From NCBI RefSeq assembly GCF_016892765.1, contig NZ_JAFEMD010000022.1:27901-91900 (forward strand): a stretch of DNA of 64,000 nucleotides, in the 5' to 3' direction. Source of the stretch: Microvirga arvi. Lineage in GTDB: Bacteria > Pseudomonadota > Alphaproteobacteria > Rhizobiales > Beijerinckiaceae. Numbering within the stretch: the first letter of the stretch is position 1; every line of letters begins with the position of its first letter. A program made the translations under genes and the position numbers. Shown here in pieces: positions 26,959-36,224 of the stretch. The notes beneath the pieces are model-generated. The model searched no databases, was not told the origin of the DNA, and worked only from the letters and a program-made list of their open reading frames with translations.

Positions 26959-28410
26959 TCAATTACGAACAGGAAACACGCGGGGGCTCAGTTGCTCGAG
27001 GTCTCGGCCTGCCCAGTCGCGCTGCGGCGCTGCCGCAATGGCTTCGGCCTGTCCCCTGCGAAGCATCTCAAGGTCTTCGCTGATGTCGAAGTCCAGCACC
27101 TCACCGTTCCGGACGACCTGACGCCCGTCCACATAGACGTCCTTGATGGCTCGGTCATTGGCCGAATAGACGAGGCTTCGAATGGGTTCGTAATCGGGCT
27201 GCATATAAGGATTGCCCATGTCGACCACCGAGAAATCCGCTTTGCAGCCTGGAGCAAGGCGCCCCAGGTCGGGGCGCCGGATCATGTCGGCACCGACGGC
27301 AGTCGCGGCCATGAACGCATCCCGCGTCGTGGCGGAGGTAAAGCTTCCCGCGATGATGCGGCCCGCATAACAGGCCATGCGAAGTTCGTCGAGCATGTTG
27401 TGTGGGAAGCTGTCCGTGCCGATACCACACCGGATACCCGCCTTGGCGTAGCGACTCAGGGTGTTCAAGGCAATACCGCGTCGGGCGAAGACCACAGGGC
27501 AGTGCGCGACCTGAGCGCCGCTGTCGCGCAGGCGCTCGAAATCGTTGGCGTGCGGCCAATGCAGCCAAGGGTGGTCGTTCAGGAAGATGCAGTGGCCGAT
27601 GATCGTATCCGGCCCGAGGGCACCGATCTTGTCCAGCCATTCGATGGGTGTGCATCCATAACGGCGCATGATCTCCTGAAATTCCACGATGCTCTGTGCG
27701 GCATGGATCTGGATCGGCTGGCTCCGCTCACGTGCGGCCTCGAGCGCGTCGCGGATCTGCCCCTCCGTACAGGTGTCGATCTGGGCCGGGCCGATGAATC
27801 CGGTGATACGCCCGCTTGGGTGTTTCGAGGCGGCATCAGCAATTGCAATCGCCTCACGCAGCAATCGGTCGCCCGTGGCCGGATCGAGATCATACTCCAC
27901 CGAGTGGCCGTTGGTGGTTTTCCATGGGCCGGAGCGAAACATGCCCCAGAGCACGGCGCGAATACCAGTTTCCGCGTATTCGTCCGCCCAGGTCTCCCGT
28001 GGCCTGCCGAGATCGCAGATGGTGGTCACACCGCTCTTCAACAACTCCGACGCCGCAACCCGCAATGCCGGGCGTGTGTATTCCGGGCCAATCTGGAAAA
28101 CCGGCATGAACTCGTACAGCGAGCTCTGACCGAGGCGCGGACTGCCCAACTCCTCCAGCATCCCCTTCCAGCCGGGCTCATGGCCTGGGTGACTGTGAAC
28201 GTTCACAAAACCAGGCATGATCATCATCCGGCTTGCGTCGACCTCGGCATCGACAGGACCGGAATAACCCGCTCCAACATGGACGATATCCGAGCCTTGG
28301 ATCGCAAAATCCGCGTTGCGAAGATAAATGTGGGATCGAGCGGCCTCATCCCAGGCGACGATCCAATCACAATTGCGGAAGAGGGTCGTCTTGGCGACAA
28401 CGCTGGTCAT
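26959..28410 (-). CDS. Deaminase-type amidohydrolase A (TrzN/AtzB-like)
   Basis: The 483-residue metal-dependent hydrolase of the chlorohydrolase/deaminase branch has VHSHPGHEP (His72, His74), IQIHAAQS, IGHCIFLNDH and GIGTDSFP, the usual metal and catalytic positions. ATG 28410 has GGAG seven bases upstream; the frame is open further 5' but without family similarity. It is the last gene of a minus-strand operon and a clear paralogue of the product of 29142-30590 (shared WVVAWDE-like start, GFVNVHxHxGxEP, SGRIxGxIxPxQIxTC). Such enzymes remove amino, chloro or alkylamino groups from N-heterocycles or deaminate nucleobase analogues. Actual substrate unknown. Confidence 0.82.
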   Translation of the reverse strand: MTSVVAKTTLFRNCDWIVAWDEAARSHIYLRNADFAIQGSDIVHVGAGYSGPVDAEVDASRMMIMPGFVNVHSHPGHEPGWKGMLEELGSPRLGQSSLYEFMPVFQIGPEYTRPALRVAASELLKSGVTTICDLGRPRETWADEYAETGIRAVLWGMFRSGPWKTTNGHSVEYDLDPATGDRLLREAIAIADAASKHPSGRITGFIGPAQIDTCTEGQIRDALEAARERSQPIQIHAAQSIVEFQEIMRRYGCTPIEWLDKIGALGPDTIIGHCIFLNDHPWLHWPHANDFERLRDSGAQVAHCPVVFARRGIALNTLSRYAKAGIRCGIGTDSFPHNMLDELRMACYAGRIIAGSFTSATTRDAFMAATAVGADMIRRPDLGRLAPGCKADFSVVDMGNPYMQPDYEPIRSLVYSANDRAIKDVYVDGRQVVRNGEVLDFDISEDLEMLRRGQAEAIAAAPQRDWAGRDLEQLSPRVFPVRN

Positions 28411-28462
28411 TTCAGACTCCATACGACAGAGAAGGAAGATCCTGCAGATAAGCTTGAGCGCA

Positions 28463-29134
28463 CTAGGACGTTCGAGCGTGCGAGAGGCGGACATGGCCGA
28501 CGGCCATAGCAACGGCTGCTTGAGTTGGCTCGACGACAGGAATTCCAACGGCCTCCTCCAGGGCGTTGCGATAGCTGGCCATGCCGGCACAGCCCATGAC
28601 AAGCACGTCGGCTCCATGAACGTCCTTCAACGTGCGGCCCACCTCGATCATGCGACTTAAGGTTCGCGTTTCGTCGGAAAGCTCCGCAACGCCTAGTCCG
28701 ATCGGCAGGTCGGCTGCGAAGCGGTCCATGACACCCATTGCACCGAGATAGCGGAGATGCCTTGGAATCGAGGTTGGCAGGATGGCAATGATCCCAAATC
28801 GCTGGCCGAGCGTGAGGGCTGTCAGTACGCCGCATTCGGCTATTCCGAAGACACGGCGCCGGCTCTGCTCGCGAAGCGCGTGGAGGCCAGGATCGGAGAA
28901 GCATGCGATCACAAAGGCGCCCGCGCTCTCTTCCAGTTCGGACGCCTTGCGCAGCATGGGCATGATGACACCGTCCACATCCCGCTGTGACTGGATGCCG
29001 GGCGGACCCTCCGCCAGGGACAGGCAAACGATGCTCGGTCCATCGGCACTCCTCAAGGGGGTGACGGCCTTGTCTATTGCTGCCGTAACAGTTTTTGAGG
29101 AGTTCGGATTGATGACATAGACCGACGGTCCCAT
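28463..29134 (-). CDS. Asp/Glu/hydantoin racemase family protein
   Basis: The 223-residue protein starts with VYVINPNSS, the hallmark of hydantoin racemases. It has the two catalytic cysteines in VIACFSDPG and VMGCAGM. It interconverts D- and L-5-substituted hydantoins or related compounds by two-base chemistry. Start 29134 is set by family length and GAGGA upstream; an in-frame extension to 29272 would overlap the preceding gene. It lies 7 bp after amidohydrolase B and 52 bp before amidohydrolase A. Together with the hydantoinase this supports stereochemical funnelling of a cyclic amide. Confidence 0.87.
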   Translation of the reverse strand: MGPSVYVINPNSSKTVTAAIDKAVTPLRSADGPSIVCLSLAEGPPGIQSQRDVDGVIMPMLRKASELEESAGAFVIACFSDPGLHALREQSRRRVFGIAECGVLTALTLGQRFGIIAILPTSIPRHLRYLGAMGVMDRFAADLPIGLGVAELSDETRTLSRMIEVGRTLKDVHGADVLVMGCAGMASYRNALEEAVGIPVVEPTQAAVAMAVGHVRLSHARTS

Positions 29135-29141
29135 CTTTGTA

Positions 29142-30590
29142 TCATCCTCGGACAGCGAGCGGCAGGGAATAGGGAGCCAAGGTTGAGAGGGAGCGGCCCT
29201 GAGGATCATCCTGTTCAGCGCGCCGGCAGGCGCGCTTCTGCGCGTCCTGAAGCTCTCGAATTGCTCCGTCATAGTCCAAGTTGACGATTCGGTGGCCCTT
29301 CACGACCGCGTCGCCGTCCACGTAGACGTCGCGAATGGCGCGCTCGGCCGCACAGTGGATCAGATTGCGCAGCGGGTCATGGACCGGCTGCATGGCCGGA
29401 TGGCTCAGATCCACGAGCGTTAGATCCGCTTTGGCGCCAGCCGCCAGCCGCCCAATGTCGCTTCGACCGAGGGCTTTTGCTCCGCCGAGTGTTGCGGCAG
29501 AAACCAGACTGCCCGTATCGAGGTCGAAGACACTCCGTCCTGCAATGCGGGAGCAGATCAAAGCCTCGCGCAGCTCCTCCAGCATATTGAAGGGATAGCT
29601 GTCAGTGCCGATGCCCACATTGACGCCTGCGCGACAGTAAGCGCCCAGACTTTCCAGCGTCATGCCGCTGCGCGCGAAAGTCACGGGGCAGTGGGCCACC
29701 GAAGTGCCGCTTCTGGCAAGTCGAGCAAGGTCGTCGCGGCTGCGTTGCCGTGTCCAGGTATGATGATCCAGGAAAATACAATGGCCCAGGATCAGATCCG
29801 GTCCAAGCACGCCCAGACGCTCCAGCAGGGCAGGTGCAGTCTCTCCGGTGCGCCGGAGCAGCTCCTCGTGCTCGGCCATGGTTTGCGCCGCATGGATGGT
29901 GATCCGCATGCCGCGGCGGCGCGCTTCAGCGACGGCATCCTGAATCAACTCCTCGGAACATGTTTCGATCTGTGATGGCGCAATCACGCCATCGATTCGG
30001 CCGCTGGGATGCGTACATGCTTGGTCCACGAAGGCCAGAGCCTCAGCGTAGCGCTCTCGTCCCCGGGCCTTGTTCCATTCGAAATCGAGGCGGTGACTGC
30101 CGGCCATCCGCCATTGCGCTTCGCGAAAACCAGGCGCGAGGTAGGCTCGCAACCCGCTTTCGGCGGCCAGGGAAAGCCATTTGGAATGAGGAGAGGCGAT
30201 ATCGAGATGGGTGGTCACGCCGCTGCGCATCAGGTCGCCCAGCATGATCGTCTGGCAGGCGGCTTTGGCATCGTCATCCGCGTCGATGAGGGCGGAATAT
30301 TCATAAAGGGCGTTGCCCCAAAGCGCTGCTGTTCCAACGTCCTCGAACAGGCCTTTGGCAATGGGTTCATCGCCGGAATGGCAGTGGACGTTCACAAATC
30401 CCGGCATCACCATCAAGGAGGCGCCGGCAATAACCTCGTCGACGTGACCCTCATAGGCCGGACCCACATGCAGGATGCCGTCCTTGGAGAAGACTATATC
30501 GACATCTTGCATGTAGACGTGTTGAGAGGTGCTCTCGTCCCAAGCGACAACCCAAGCCGCGCGTCGGACAGCTGTTACCGTATTAGTCAT
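29142..30590 (-). CDS. Deaminase-type amidohydrolase B, paralogue of A
   Basis: The 482-residue enzyme of the same subfamily as amidohydrolase A has NVHCHSGDEP, ITIHAAQTMAEHEE, LGHCIFLDHH and GIGTDSYPFN, all expected metal-site motifs. ATG 30590 fits the conserved N-terminus. It is second in the operon after the hydantoinase (69-bp gap). The two paralogues flank the racemase, suggesting duplication followed by division of labour, for example two successive deaminations or two substrates of different ring type. Confidence 0.82.
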   Translation of the reverse strand: MTNTVTAVRRAAWVVAWDESTSQHVYMQDVDIVFSKDGILHVGPAYEGHVDEVIAGASLMVMPGFVNVHCHSGDEPIAKGLFEDVGTAALWGNALYEYSALIDADDDAKAACQTIMLGDLMRSGVTTHLDIASPHSKWLSLAAESGLRAYLAPGFREAQWRMAGSHRLDFEWNKARGRERYAEALAFVDQACTHPSGRIDGVIAPSQIETCSEELIQDAVAEARRRGMRITIHAAQTMAEHEELLRRTGETAPALLERLGVLGPDLILGHCIFLDHHTWTRQRSRDDLARLARSGTSVAHCPVTFARSGMTLESLGAYCRAGVNVGIGTDSYPFNMLEELREALICSRIAGRSVFDLDTGSLVSAATLGGAKALGRSDIGRLAAGAKADLTLVDLSHPAMQPVHDPLRNLIHCAAERAIRDVYVDGDAVVKGHRIVNLDYDGAIRELQDAQKRACRRAEQDDPQGRSLSTLAPYSLPLAVRG

Positions 30591-30659
30591 GATGAACCGA
30601 GCCGGTGCAGATGTGAAGGTTGATAGGTGGGCGGGCCCGTGAAAAATCGACGTTGCAGG

Positions 30660-32123
30660 TCACAGGAGTTGAGCCCCAAAGTTAGTTGCCGGATCGAACT
30701 CGGGGCTCAACTTCCCGGCTGGGCGCATGGACGCAGCGCACCCGCGCAGCTGCAGCTGACCTGAACCTGGGGCGGCCTGGAGTTTTCCGTCTGCGATGAT
30801 GATGTCGCCTCGACGCAGAACCGTTTCCGGCCAACCCCGCAGCGTACGACCGGCAAAGGGGTTGTAGCCGACATTGTCGTGCAGGCCATCATCGGTGAGC
30901 GTCACCTCGCGATCCGGGTTCCAAATCGCAATGTCGGCGTCAGCGCCGATTGCGATGGCACCCTTTCGGGGATGGAGGCCATAGATCTTCGCCGGGGCCG
31001 TTGCCGTCAGCTCGACAAACTTTTCGAGGCTGGACCTTCCTTGGCTCACCATGGCATCGAACAGAAGCGGCAAGCGTGTTTCGAGCCCTGGAAGCCCATT
31101 GGCGATCTGCTTGAAATCAGCTTCGGGGCCGGCGGCAAGCTTGCCACTGGAATCAAACCTGTATGGTGCGTGGTCGGAGGAGACGACCTGAAGATCCCCA
31201 AGTTCCAGCGCTCGCCAGAGCGCTTCCTGGTCGGCCGTTGAGCGGGGAGGAGGGCTGCACATCCATTTGGCGCCTTCGAGGCCCGGGCGGTCCAGGTCCT
31301 GCGCCGTTAGAAACAAGTATTGCGGACAGGTTTCGGCGAAGACTTTGATGCCTTCGCCGCGCGCGCGCCGGATAACGGCAGCGCCTTCCGCCGTGGATAC
31401 ATGGAACAGCATGATGGGCTGGTCCAGGAGCTGAGAGAAGCGGATGAGACGCTCAAAAGCCTCGATTTCGCATACGCGAGGGTGACTCACACCATGGTAC
31501 TTCGGCTCGATGTAACCTCGGGATACGAGCCTGTCGGCCATCCACTTGATCATGCCGTGGTTCTCGGCATGGGCGCAGACCAGCGCTCCATATTTCCGGG
31601 CGACCATCATCACATCCAACATCTGCTCGTCGAGCAGGCGGACACGATCATAGGTCATGAAAATCTTGATCGAACGATGCCCGCTTTCGATCAGCCGGGG
31701 CAGGTCATGCTCCAGCGCTTCCGGCGTCGGGTCGGAAATCCAAAGATGGAAAGCGTAATCCGTCACAGCGCCGGCTGCCGCAACGCGCGAGTAATTCTCC
31801 ACGACATCCTGCAGCCTGTCCCCTCGATGCTGCGCTGCGAAGGAGATCACCGTCGTCGTGCCGCCGAACGCTGCGGAGCGCGTAGCCGTCTCAAATGTAT
31901 CCGCATTCATCAGCCCGCCGCCGGACAATTGCTGGATATGACAATGGGCGTCTACTCCGCCCGGGAGAACGAGCTTGCCCGCGGCCTCGATCGTACGGAG
32001 CCCCCGAGGCAGGTTCTGGCCTAGTGCGGTGATCACGCCGCCATGAACAGCGATGTCCATGGACGTGACACCATCGGTGGTCGCAACGGATCCACCTTTG
32101 ATCACCAAATCGAACTCGGTCAT
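30660..32123 (-). CDS. D-hydantoinase/dihydropyrimidinase-family enzyme
   Basis: The 487-residue cyclic amidohydrolase has a complete binuclear metal site: His60 and His62 (DAHCH), Lys153 for carboxylation (SIKIFMTYD), His185 (CAHAEN), His241 (LFHVST) and Asp317 (SSDHAPY). It opens hydantoin, dihydropyrimidine or similar cyclic imide rings. ATG 32123 is used; an upstream TTG at 32132 adds only three residues. It heads the operon hydantoinase, amidohydrolase B, racemase, amidohydrolase A. No carbamoylase or ureidopropionase is present, so the ring-opened N-carbamoyl product must be handled by another locus or the chemistry differs from classical hydantoin use. Confidence 0.88.
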   Translation of the reverse strand: MTEFDLVIKGGSVATTDGVTSMDIAVHGGVITALGQNLPRGLRTIEAAGKLVLPGGVDAHCHIQQLSGGGLMNADTFETATRSAAFGGTTTVISFAAQHRGDRLQDVVENYSRVAAAGAVTDYAFHLWISDPTPEALEHDLPRLIESGHRSIKIFMTYDRVRLLDEQMLDVMMVARKYGALVCAHAENHGMIKWMADRLVSRGYIEPKYHGVSHPRVCEIEAFERLIRFSQLLDQPIMLFHVSTAEGAAVIRRARGEGIKVFAETCPQYLFLTAQDLDRPGLEGAKWMCSPPPRSTADQEALWRALELGDLQVVSSDHAPYRFDSSGKLAAGPEADFKQIANGLPGLETRLPLLFDAMVSQGRSSLEKFVELTATAPAKIYGLHPRKGAIAIGADADIAIWNPDREVTLTDDGLHDNVGYNPFAGRTLRGWPETVLRRGDIIIADGKLQAAPGSGQLQLRGCAASMRPAGKLSPEFDPATNFGAQLL

Positions 32124-32316
32124 GGGCCCCAAAGCTTTAGGGTGGGAGAGCTCACAATCTATGCAGATGAAATCGGCCTCAGCAAGGGGAAGTTGATAGT
32201 GAGCTTAGAGATGGTCCCTATTCCATGATGGGTCATGGCGGACCGGATGTAACCATGCATCAGGGTTGCTTTGGCCGTCGTCGCTGAGATGCGGAAGCGT
32301 TTTGTCCGCTTTCTTC

Positions 32317-32817
32317 CTACGCCATCGCCATCTGTGGCAGGCCGCCCAATACGGCCCCGTACACGGCCTGGCCGGCGAGGGTCGTCAGAGGCGTCCGATG
32401 GCCGTAATTCAACCCCATGAAGCCGGGAGGCTCGAGCTGCCGTATCGCGGATGCGCCATCATATTCCGACGCCATGCGTGGATGAAGGTAGGGCAGGAGA
32501 GGGAGGCCGCAGACAAGCAGGAACACTCCGTGCAGCAGGCCTGCCGCGGCACCAAGCCACCACGTGTAGAGACCGAGGCTGGCGAACATGACGAAGTAGA
32601 GGAAGGCAAAGAGCCACCCTCCGATGACATAGAATACGAACCCTACAATGACGGCCCGCCGCCGATCCCCGGTGAAGAACGTACCGGCGAGAAAAGGCAG
32701 GCTCAGACGGGAAAGCCCCAGGCCCTGGGCGCCCTGAAGAACAGTGGTCATCGCGACTGTCGCTGCGAGGCCCCAGATCATCATGCTCCAGAATGGCGGC
32801 AGGCCTGCAGAGGTCAT
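32317..32817 (-). CDS. Four-helix membrane protein of unknown function
   Basis: The 166-residue protein has about four hydrophobic helices (near 12-28, 52-75, 78-100 and a weaker C-terminal one). The soluble segment includes HPRMASEYDGA and GFMGLNYGHRTP, which may be family-conserved. I do not recognise a named function. Its ATG overlaps the stop of the GH15 gene by 4 bp, so it is translationally coupled as the last gene of the ECF-sigma operon. Confidence 0.7.
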   Translation of the reverse strand: MTSAGLPPFWSMMIWGLAATVAMTTVLQGAQGLGLSRLSLPFLAGTFFTGDRRRAVIVGFVFYVIGGWLFAFLYFVMFASLGLYTWWLGAAAGLLHGVFLLVCGLPLLPYLHPRMASEYDGASAIRQLEPPGFMGLNYGHRTPLTTLAGQAVYGAVLGGLPQMAMA

Positions 32818-34661
32818 CGGCCCGAACCCGTCTCTGCCTCTGCTAGCGCAATGGCCGCATTGATAAGACCGATATGAGTGAAAGCTTGGGGAAAGTTGCC
32901 GAGTGCCGCTCCTGTTGGAACGTCGATCTCCTCGGCATAGAGCCCAACATCATTGGCAAAGGAAAGGATGTGCTCGAAGGTCTCGATGGCAGCAGTCAGG
33001 TCGCCACGCTTTGCCAAGTTGTCGACAGCCCAGAAACTGCAGATCCCGAACGCGCCTTCAGGCGAGTCCACACCATCAAGACCTCGTTTATAACGATAGA
33101 GAAGACCATCGCATCCGAGCCGCTCATGGATTCTTTCGAACGTGGTGCGCATGCGGGGGTGACCTGGGTCCTTGTATCCCAGGCAGCCCATCAGCAGCAG
33201 CGCGGCATCCAGGCAGTCGCCGTCGAACTCGCTGGTGTAGCTGCCGAGTGCCTCGTTGAAGCCGCGTGTCTCGATGGCCTGTGCAATGCCATCACGTTCC
33301 TGGCGGTATTTGTCCGCATCGATGGTGATGCCGCCATGCTCCTGTAGTCTGATCAAGCTGTCGAGCGCAGACCAGCACATGACCTTTGAGAACGTGTACT
33401 GACGCTTGTCGCCGCGGACCTCCCAGATGCCATGGTCGGGGGCTCGCCAGTGCTTGCAGACAATTTCGCCGAAGCCGACGAGCAGCTTTGCCTCATCGGG
33501 CTGGAGCCGTCCGCCATTCCTGACAAAGTGATAGGCCGCGGACACGACCTCGCCATAGATGTCCATCTGGACTTGCGCATGGGCTCCATTGCCGATCCGA
33601 ACAGGGCGGGATCCACGGTAGCCGGACAGGTGGCCGAGTTCTTCCTCCTTGAGATTGGTTCGGCCATAGACATCGTACATGACCTGAAGCTTGGGCCAGG
33701 TCAGTCGCGTGGCATGCAGGAGCCACTGCAGGAACGATGCGGCCTCATTCTGATAGCCCAGTCCGGTGAAGGCCCTCATGGTGAGGGTCGCGTCACGCAG
33801 CCAGCAGTAGCGATAGTCCCAGTTGCGGCCGGCTCCGATGGCTTCAGGCAGGGATGCGGTCGGTGCCGCGACCACTGCGCCCGACAGGGCGAAGGTCATC
33901 AGCTTCAGCGTGATGGCGCTGCGTTGGACCGCCTCCCTGTAAGCACCTTCGTAGGTGCATTGCGCTGTCCAGCGCCGCCACCATTCGATCGTCCGATGGA
34001 GACGCTCCTGCGCATGCTCCCCCAAGGGAGGGATGACAGCGACATCTCCCTTCGTGTAGGCCAGCGAGAAGCGCAGCCTTTCACCTGCTCTGACGCGAAC
34101 CCGCCCAATGACGGCAGTTCCATCCGGCGCCGGATCAAGGCGGGCATCCGAGGTCAGCAGGCAAAGTTCGTCGCGCCAGGAGCAGGACCATCCAAGGGCG
34201 CCACGGGATCGGATGCGAACCTTCTCCCGTGCATAGTCCGGGCGGGGCTCAAACCGGACGTCCAGGATCACCTCGCCCTCAACGCCTTCCAGCACCCGAA
34301 GGACCTCCCGCATGGGCGCGAGGCGGCCTGCATCTTCCTCAATGGGCATCAAGTCAATCAGGCGCGCCATGCCGGAGGCTGTCCGGAATGTGGTTTCCAG
34401 GACCGGGGTCCCTGGAAGATAGCGCCGCGATGCCTGAAACTCCTGGTTTGTCCCTATAGCAAAGCGCCCGCCGCGCTGTGGGTCGAGGAGCGCGGCGAAC
34501 ACGCTCGTCCCGGAGAAATGCGGCAGGCAGAGCCAGTCGAGGGACCCTGCCCGCGAGATGAGCGCAGCGGTGCGGCAGTCACCGATCACCGCATAGTCAC
34601 CGATCTCAGGATAGGCAGTGCGGGTGGAGAGCGCGTCCGAACGGACCACGGAGTCGAGCAT
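32814..34661 (-). CDS. GH15-family glycosidase (glucoamylase/trehalase type)
   Basis: The 615-residue protein has an N-terminal beta domain (about 15-230) followed by an (alpha/alpha)6 barrel. Motifs include GRNWDYRYCWLRDA, WEVRG with candidate catalytic acid Glu414, and YAEEID with candidate base Glu577/578. Family members hydrolyse terminal alpha-glucosyl residues of glucans or trehalose. It has no signal peptide from ATG 34661, so it is cytoplasmic and may turn over stored glycogen or trehalose. The frame is open upstream to 34871, but that part overlaps the DUF2231 gene and is Arg-rich nonsense; 34661 starts 5 bp after that gene's stop. Confidence 0.87.
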   Translation of the reverse strand: MLDSVVRSDALSTRTAYPEIGDYAVIGDCRTAALISRAGSLDWLCLPHFSGTSVFAALLDPQRGGRFAIGTNQEFQASRRYLPGTPVLETTFRTASGMARLIDLMPIEEDAGRLAPMREVLRVLEGVEGEVILDVRFEPRPDYAREKVRIRSRGALGWSCSWRDELCLLTSDARLDPAPDGTAVIGRVRVRAGERLRFSLAYTKGDVAVIPPLGEHAQERLHRTIEWWRRWTAQCTYEGAYREAVQRSAITLKLMTFALSGAVVAAPTASLPEAIGAGRNWDYRYCWLRDATLTMRAFTGLGYQNEAASFLQWLLHATRLTWPKLQVMYDVYGRTNLKEEELGHLSGYRGSRPVRIGNGAHAQVQMDIYGEVVSAAYHFVRNGGRLQPDEAKLLVGFGEIVCKHWRAPDHGIWEVRGDKRQYTFSKVMCWSALDSLIRLQEHGGITIDADKYRQERDGIAQAIETRGFNEALGSYTSEFDGDCLDAALLLMGCLGYKDPGHPRMRTTFERIHERLGCDGLLYRYKRGLDGVDSPEGAFGICSFWAVDNLAKRGDLTAAIETFEHILSFANDVGLYAEEIDVPTGAALGNFPQAFTHIGLINAAIALAEAETGSGR

Positions 34662-34666
34662 TCGGA

Positions 34667-35143
34667 TCAGGTTCCCTGATCCGACACGGCAACCCGGTGA
34701 CGGTAGACCATCTCCCACCCCCGCCAGCCTGTGTAGAGCAGGAGGAGCACCACGACGAGCGAGATGAGAAGCCCAGTCGGCAGCACGGCAGCGTCGCCGG
34801 CGTCGTAGCGGCGATACCAATTCCACAATGAGAGGAGCACCACGACAATGTTGCCGAGCATGTGGTGCCAAGCTGCCGATAGGCTACGGATTCGTCTATC
34901 GCCCAGGAAATCGGTCAGGCCGGCAACAGCCGCAAGAGCCGCCATGGCGAGTGCGGCGCCCAAGAGGTAGATTGAGGCCGTGCTCCAGGCGCCGTTGCCC
35001 GTGTTCCAGAAAAGCAGATCACATACGAGAGTGGCTACAAGGAAGGCCACCGGAAATGGGATCAGCATCGGGTGCAGCGGGTGCCCGGCGATCTGCGCAG
35101 TGCTTTGGGGATTGCGCTCTCGTACAATGGTATCGGCTCTCAT
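34667..35143 (-). CDS. DUF2231 membrane protein
   Basis: The 158-residue integral membrane protein has the DUF2231 signature GHPLHPMLIPFPVA at about 20-33, near the first of four helices, and a conserved AAWHHMLGN. Function is unknown; the paired His residues suggest haem or metal contact in some members. It sits in the middle of the ECF-sigma operon, 10 bp after the SDR gene and 5 bp before the GH15 gene. Confidence 0.85.
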   Translation of the reverse strand: MRADTIVRERNPQSTAQIAGHPLHPMLIPFPVAFLVATLVCDLLFWNTGNGAWSTASIYLLGAALAMAALAAVAGLTDFLGDRRIRSLSAAWHHMLGNIVVVLLSLWNWYRRYDAGDAAVLPTGLLISLVVVLLLLYTGWRGWEMVYRHRVAVSDQGT

Positions 35144-35153
35144 GGCGTTCTCC

Positions 35154-36224
35154 TCATTCAGCAGGAAGGTCAGAAAGGGTATTGCCCTTTCTCGTTGCGT
35201 GTCGTCGCATCAGTCCGATGGAAGCCGCGACAGCGCCCAGCACCAAAGCCCCAGCGAGACCGCGCACCAACGACGCGGAGGCGGTGATCGCTTGAGATCG
35301 CGACGCAGGTGCGAAACGACCGCTGAGCCTCGCTTGGTCTTCAGCCGCCTCGAACAGATTGTCGGGCCGGCGCGCCGCGGGCTCGTGCGTCATCTGCCCG
35401 TCCCAGGCACGGCGGGCCATCAGGTGATCGAGAAGACCTGGAGCGGCCATGGTTCCCAGGATGGCTTTGATGGTGGGGCTGCCGACCCAGAGTTCCCGCG
35501 GCGCTTCGTAGGCCGCCCGGACGATCGCCTCCGCGGCGACCTGGGGATCGTGGATCGGAGGGACCGGCTGAAGCCGACGGGGCAGGCGGCTTCGCGCCCA
35601 ATCGAATTGCGGGGTGTTCACAGCCGGCAGGTGAACCATGGTCAGCCTGATCGGGCTGCTCTCGTGGATCAGTTCGCTGCGCAGCGAGTCCGTGAAGCCC
35701 CGCGCGGCCGCCTTGGCAGCGCAATAGGCGGACTGAAGCGGGATGGAACGGTAGGCGAGGGCAGAGCCGACCTGAACGATGGTTCCCGCTCCCTGCCGGC
35801 GCATGTGCTTCAACGCAGTCAACGTGCCGTGCACTTGGCCGAGATAGGTGACCTCCGTCACACGCTTGAACTCGGCGGGCGTGATCTCATCGACCGGTGC
35901 AAACACAGTCGCCATGGCGTTGTTGACCCAGACATCAATGCCGCCCCATGCAGCAATCACCTGATCGCCGGCCTCCACAACGGCGTCGGAGTCGGCGACG
36001 TCGACAGACAGGGTCAACGCCCTCCCACCAGCCTGCTCAACCTCACGCTTGGCATCCTCAAGCCCTTTGCGACCGCGAGCCAGCAAGGCAACGGACCAGC
36101 CGCGTTGGCCAAAGGCAGCCGCTGCTGCGCGTCCTATACCGGCCGAGGCTCCTGTGATGACGACGATCGGACGCCTCTTCGCCTCTGCTGATGTGGTTGA
36201 CATTTCTGGAAGTGGAACGGTCAT
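35154..36224 (-). CDS. SDR-family oxidoreductase with C-terminal membrane helix
   Basis: The 356-residue protein has TGASAGIG (about 24-31), NNAMA in place of the usual NNAG, a catalytic Ser in QVGSALAY, and YCAAK. After the Rossmann domain comes a linker of about 70 residues and a hydrophobic helix near 318-340, then a basic tail, so the enzyme is probably membrane-anchored. Its ATG overlaps the sigma-factor stop by 4 bp. The substrate is unknown; stress-operon SDRs of this kind are common in Hyphomicrobiales. Confidence 0.82.
   Translation of the reverse strand: MTVPLPEMSTTSAEAKRRPIVVITGASAGIGRAAAAAFGQRGWSVALLARGRKGLEDAKREVEQAGGRALTLSVDVADSDAVVEAGDQVIAAWGGIDVWVNNAMATVFAPVDEITPAEFKRVTEVTYLGQVHGTLTALKHMRRQGAGTIVQVGSALAYRSIPLQSAYCAAKAAARGFTDSLRSELIHESSPIRLTMVHLPAVNTPQFDWARSRLPRRLQPVPPIHDPQVAAEAIVRAAYEAPRELWVGSPTIKAILGTMAAPGLLDHLMARRAWDGQMTHEPAARRPDNLFEAAEDQARLSGRFAPASRSQAITASASLVRGLAGALVLGAVAASIGLMRRHATRKGNTLSDLPAE

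Noticed and set aside
26791..28509. 572-codon plus-strand ORF opposite amidohydrolase A
   Set aside because: Overlaps the terminator at 26892-26918 and an intact metalloenzyme gene on the other strand; no recognisable protein pattern.
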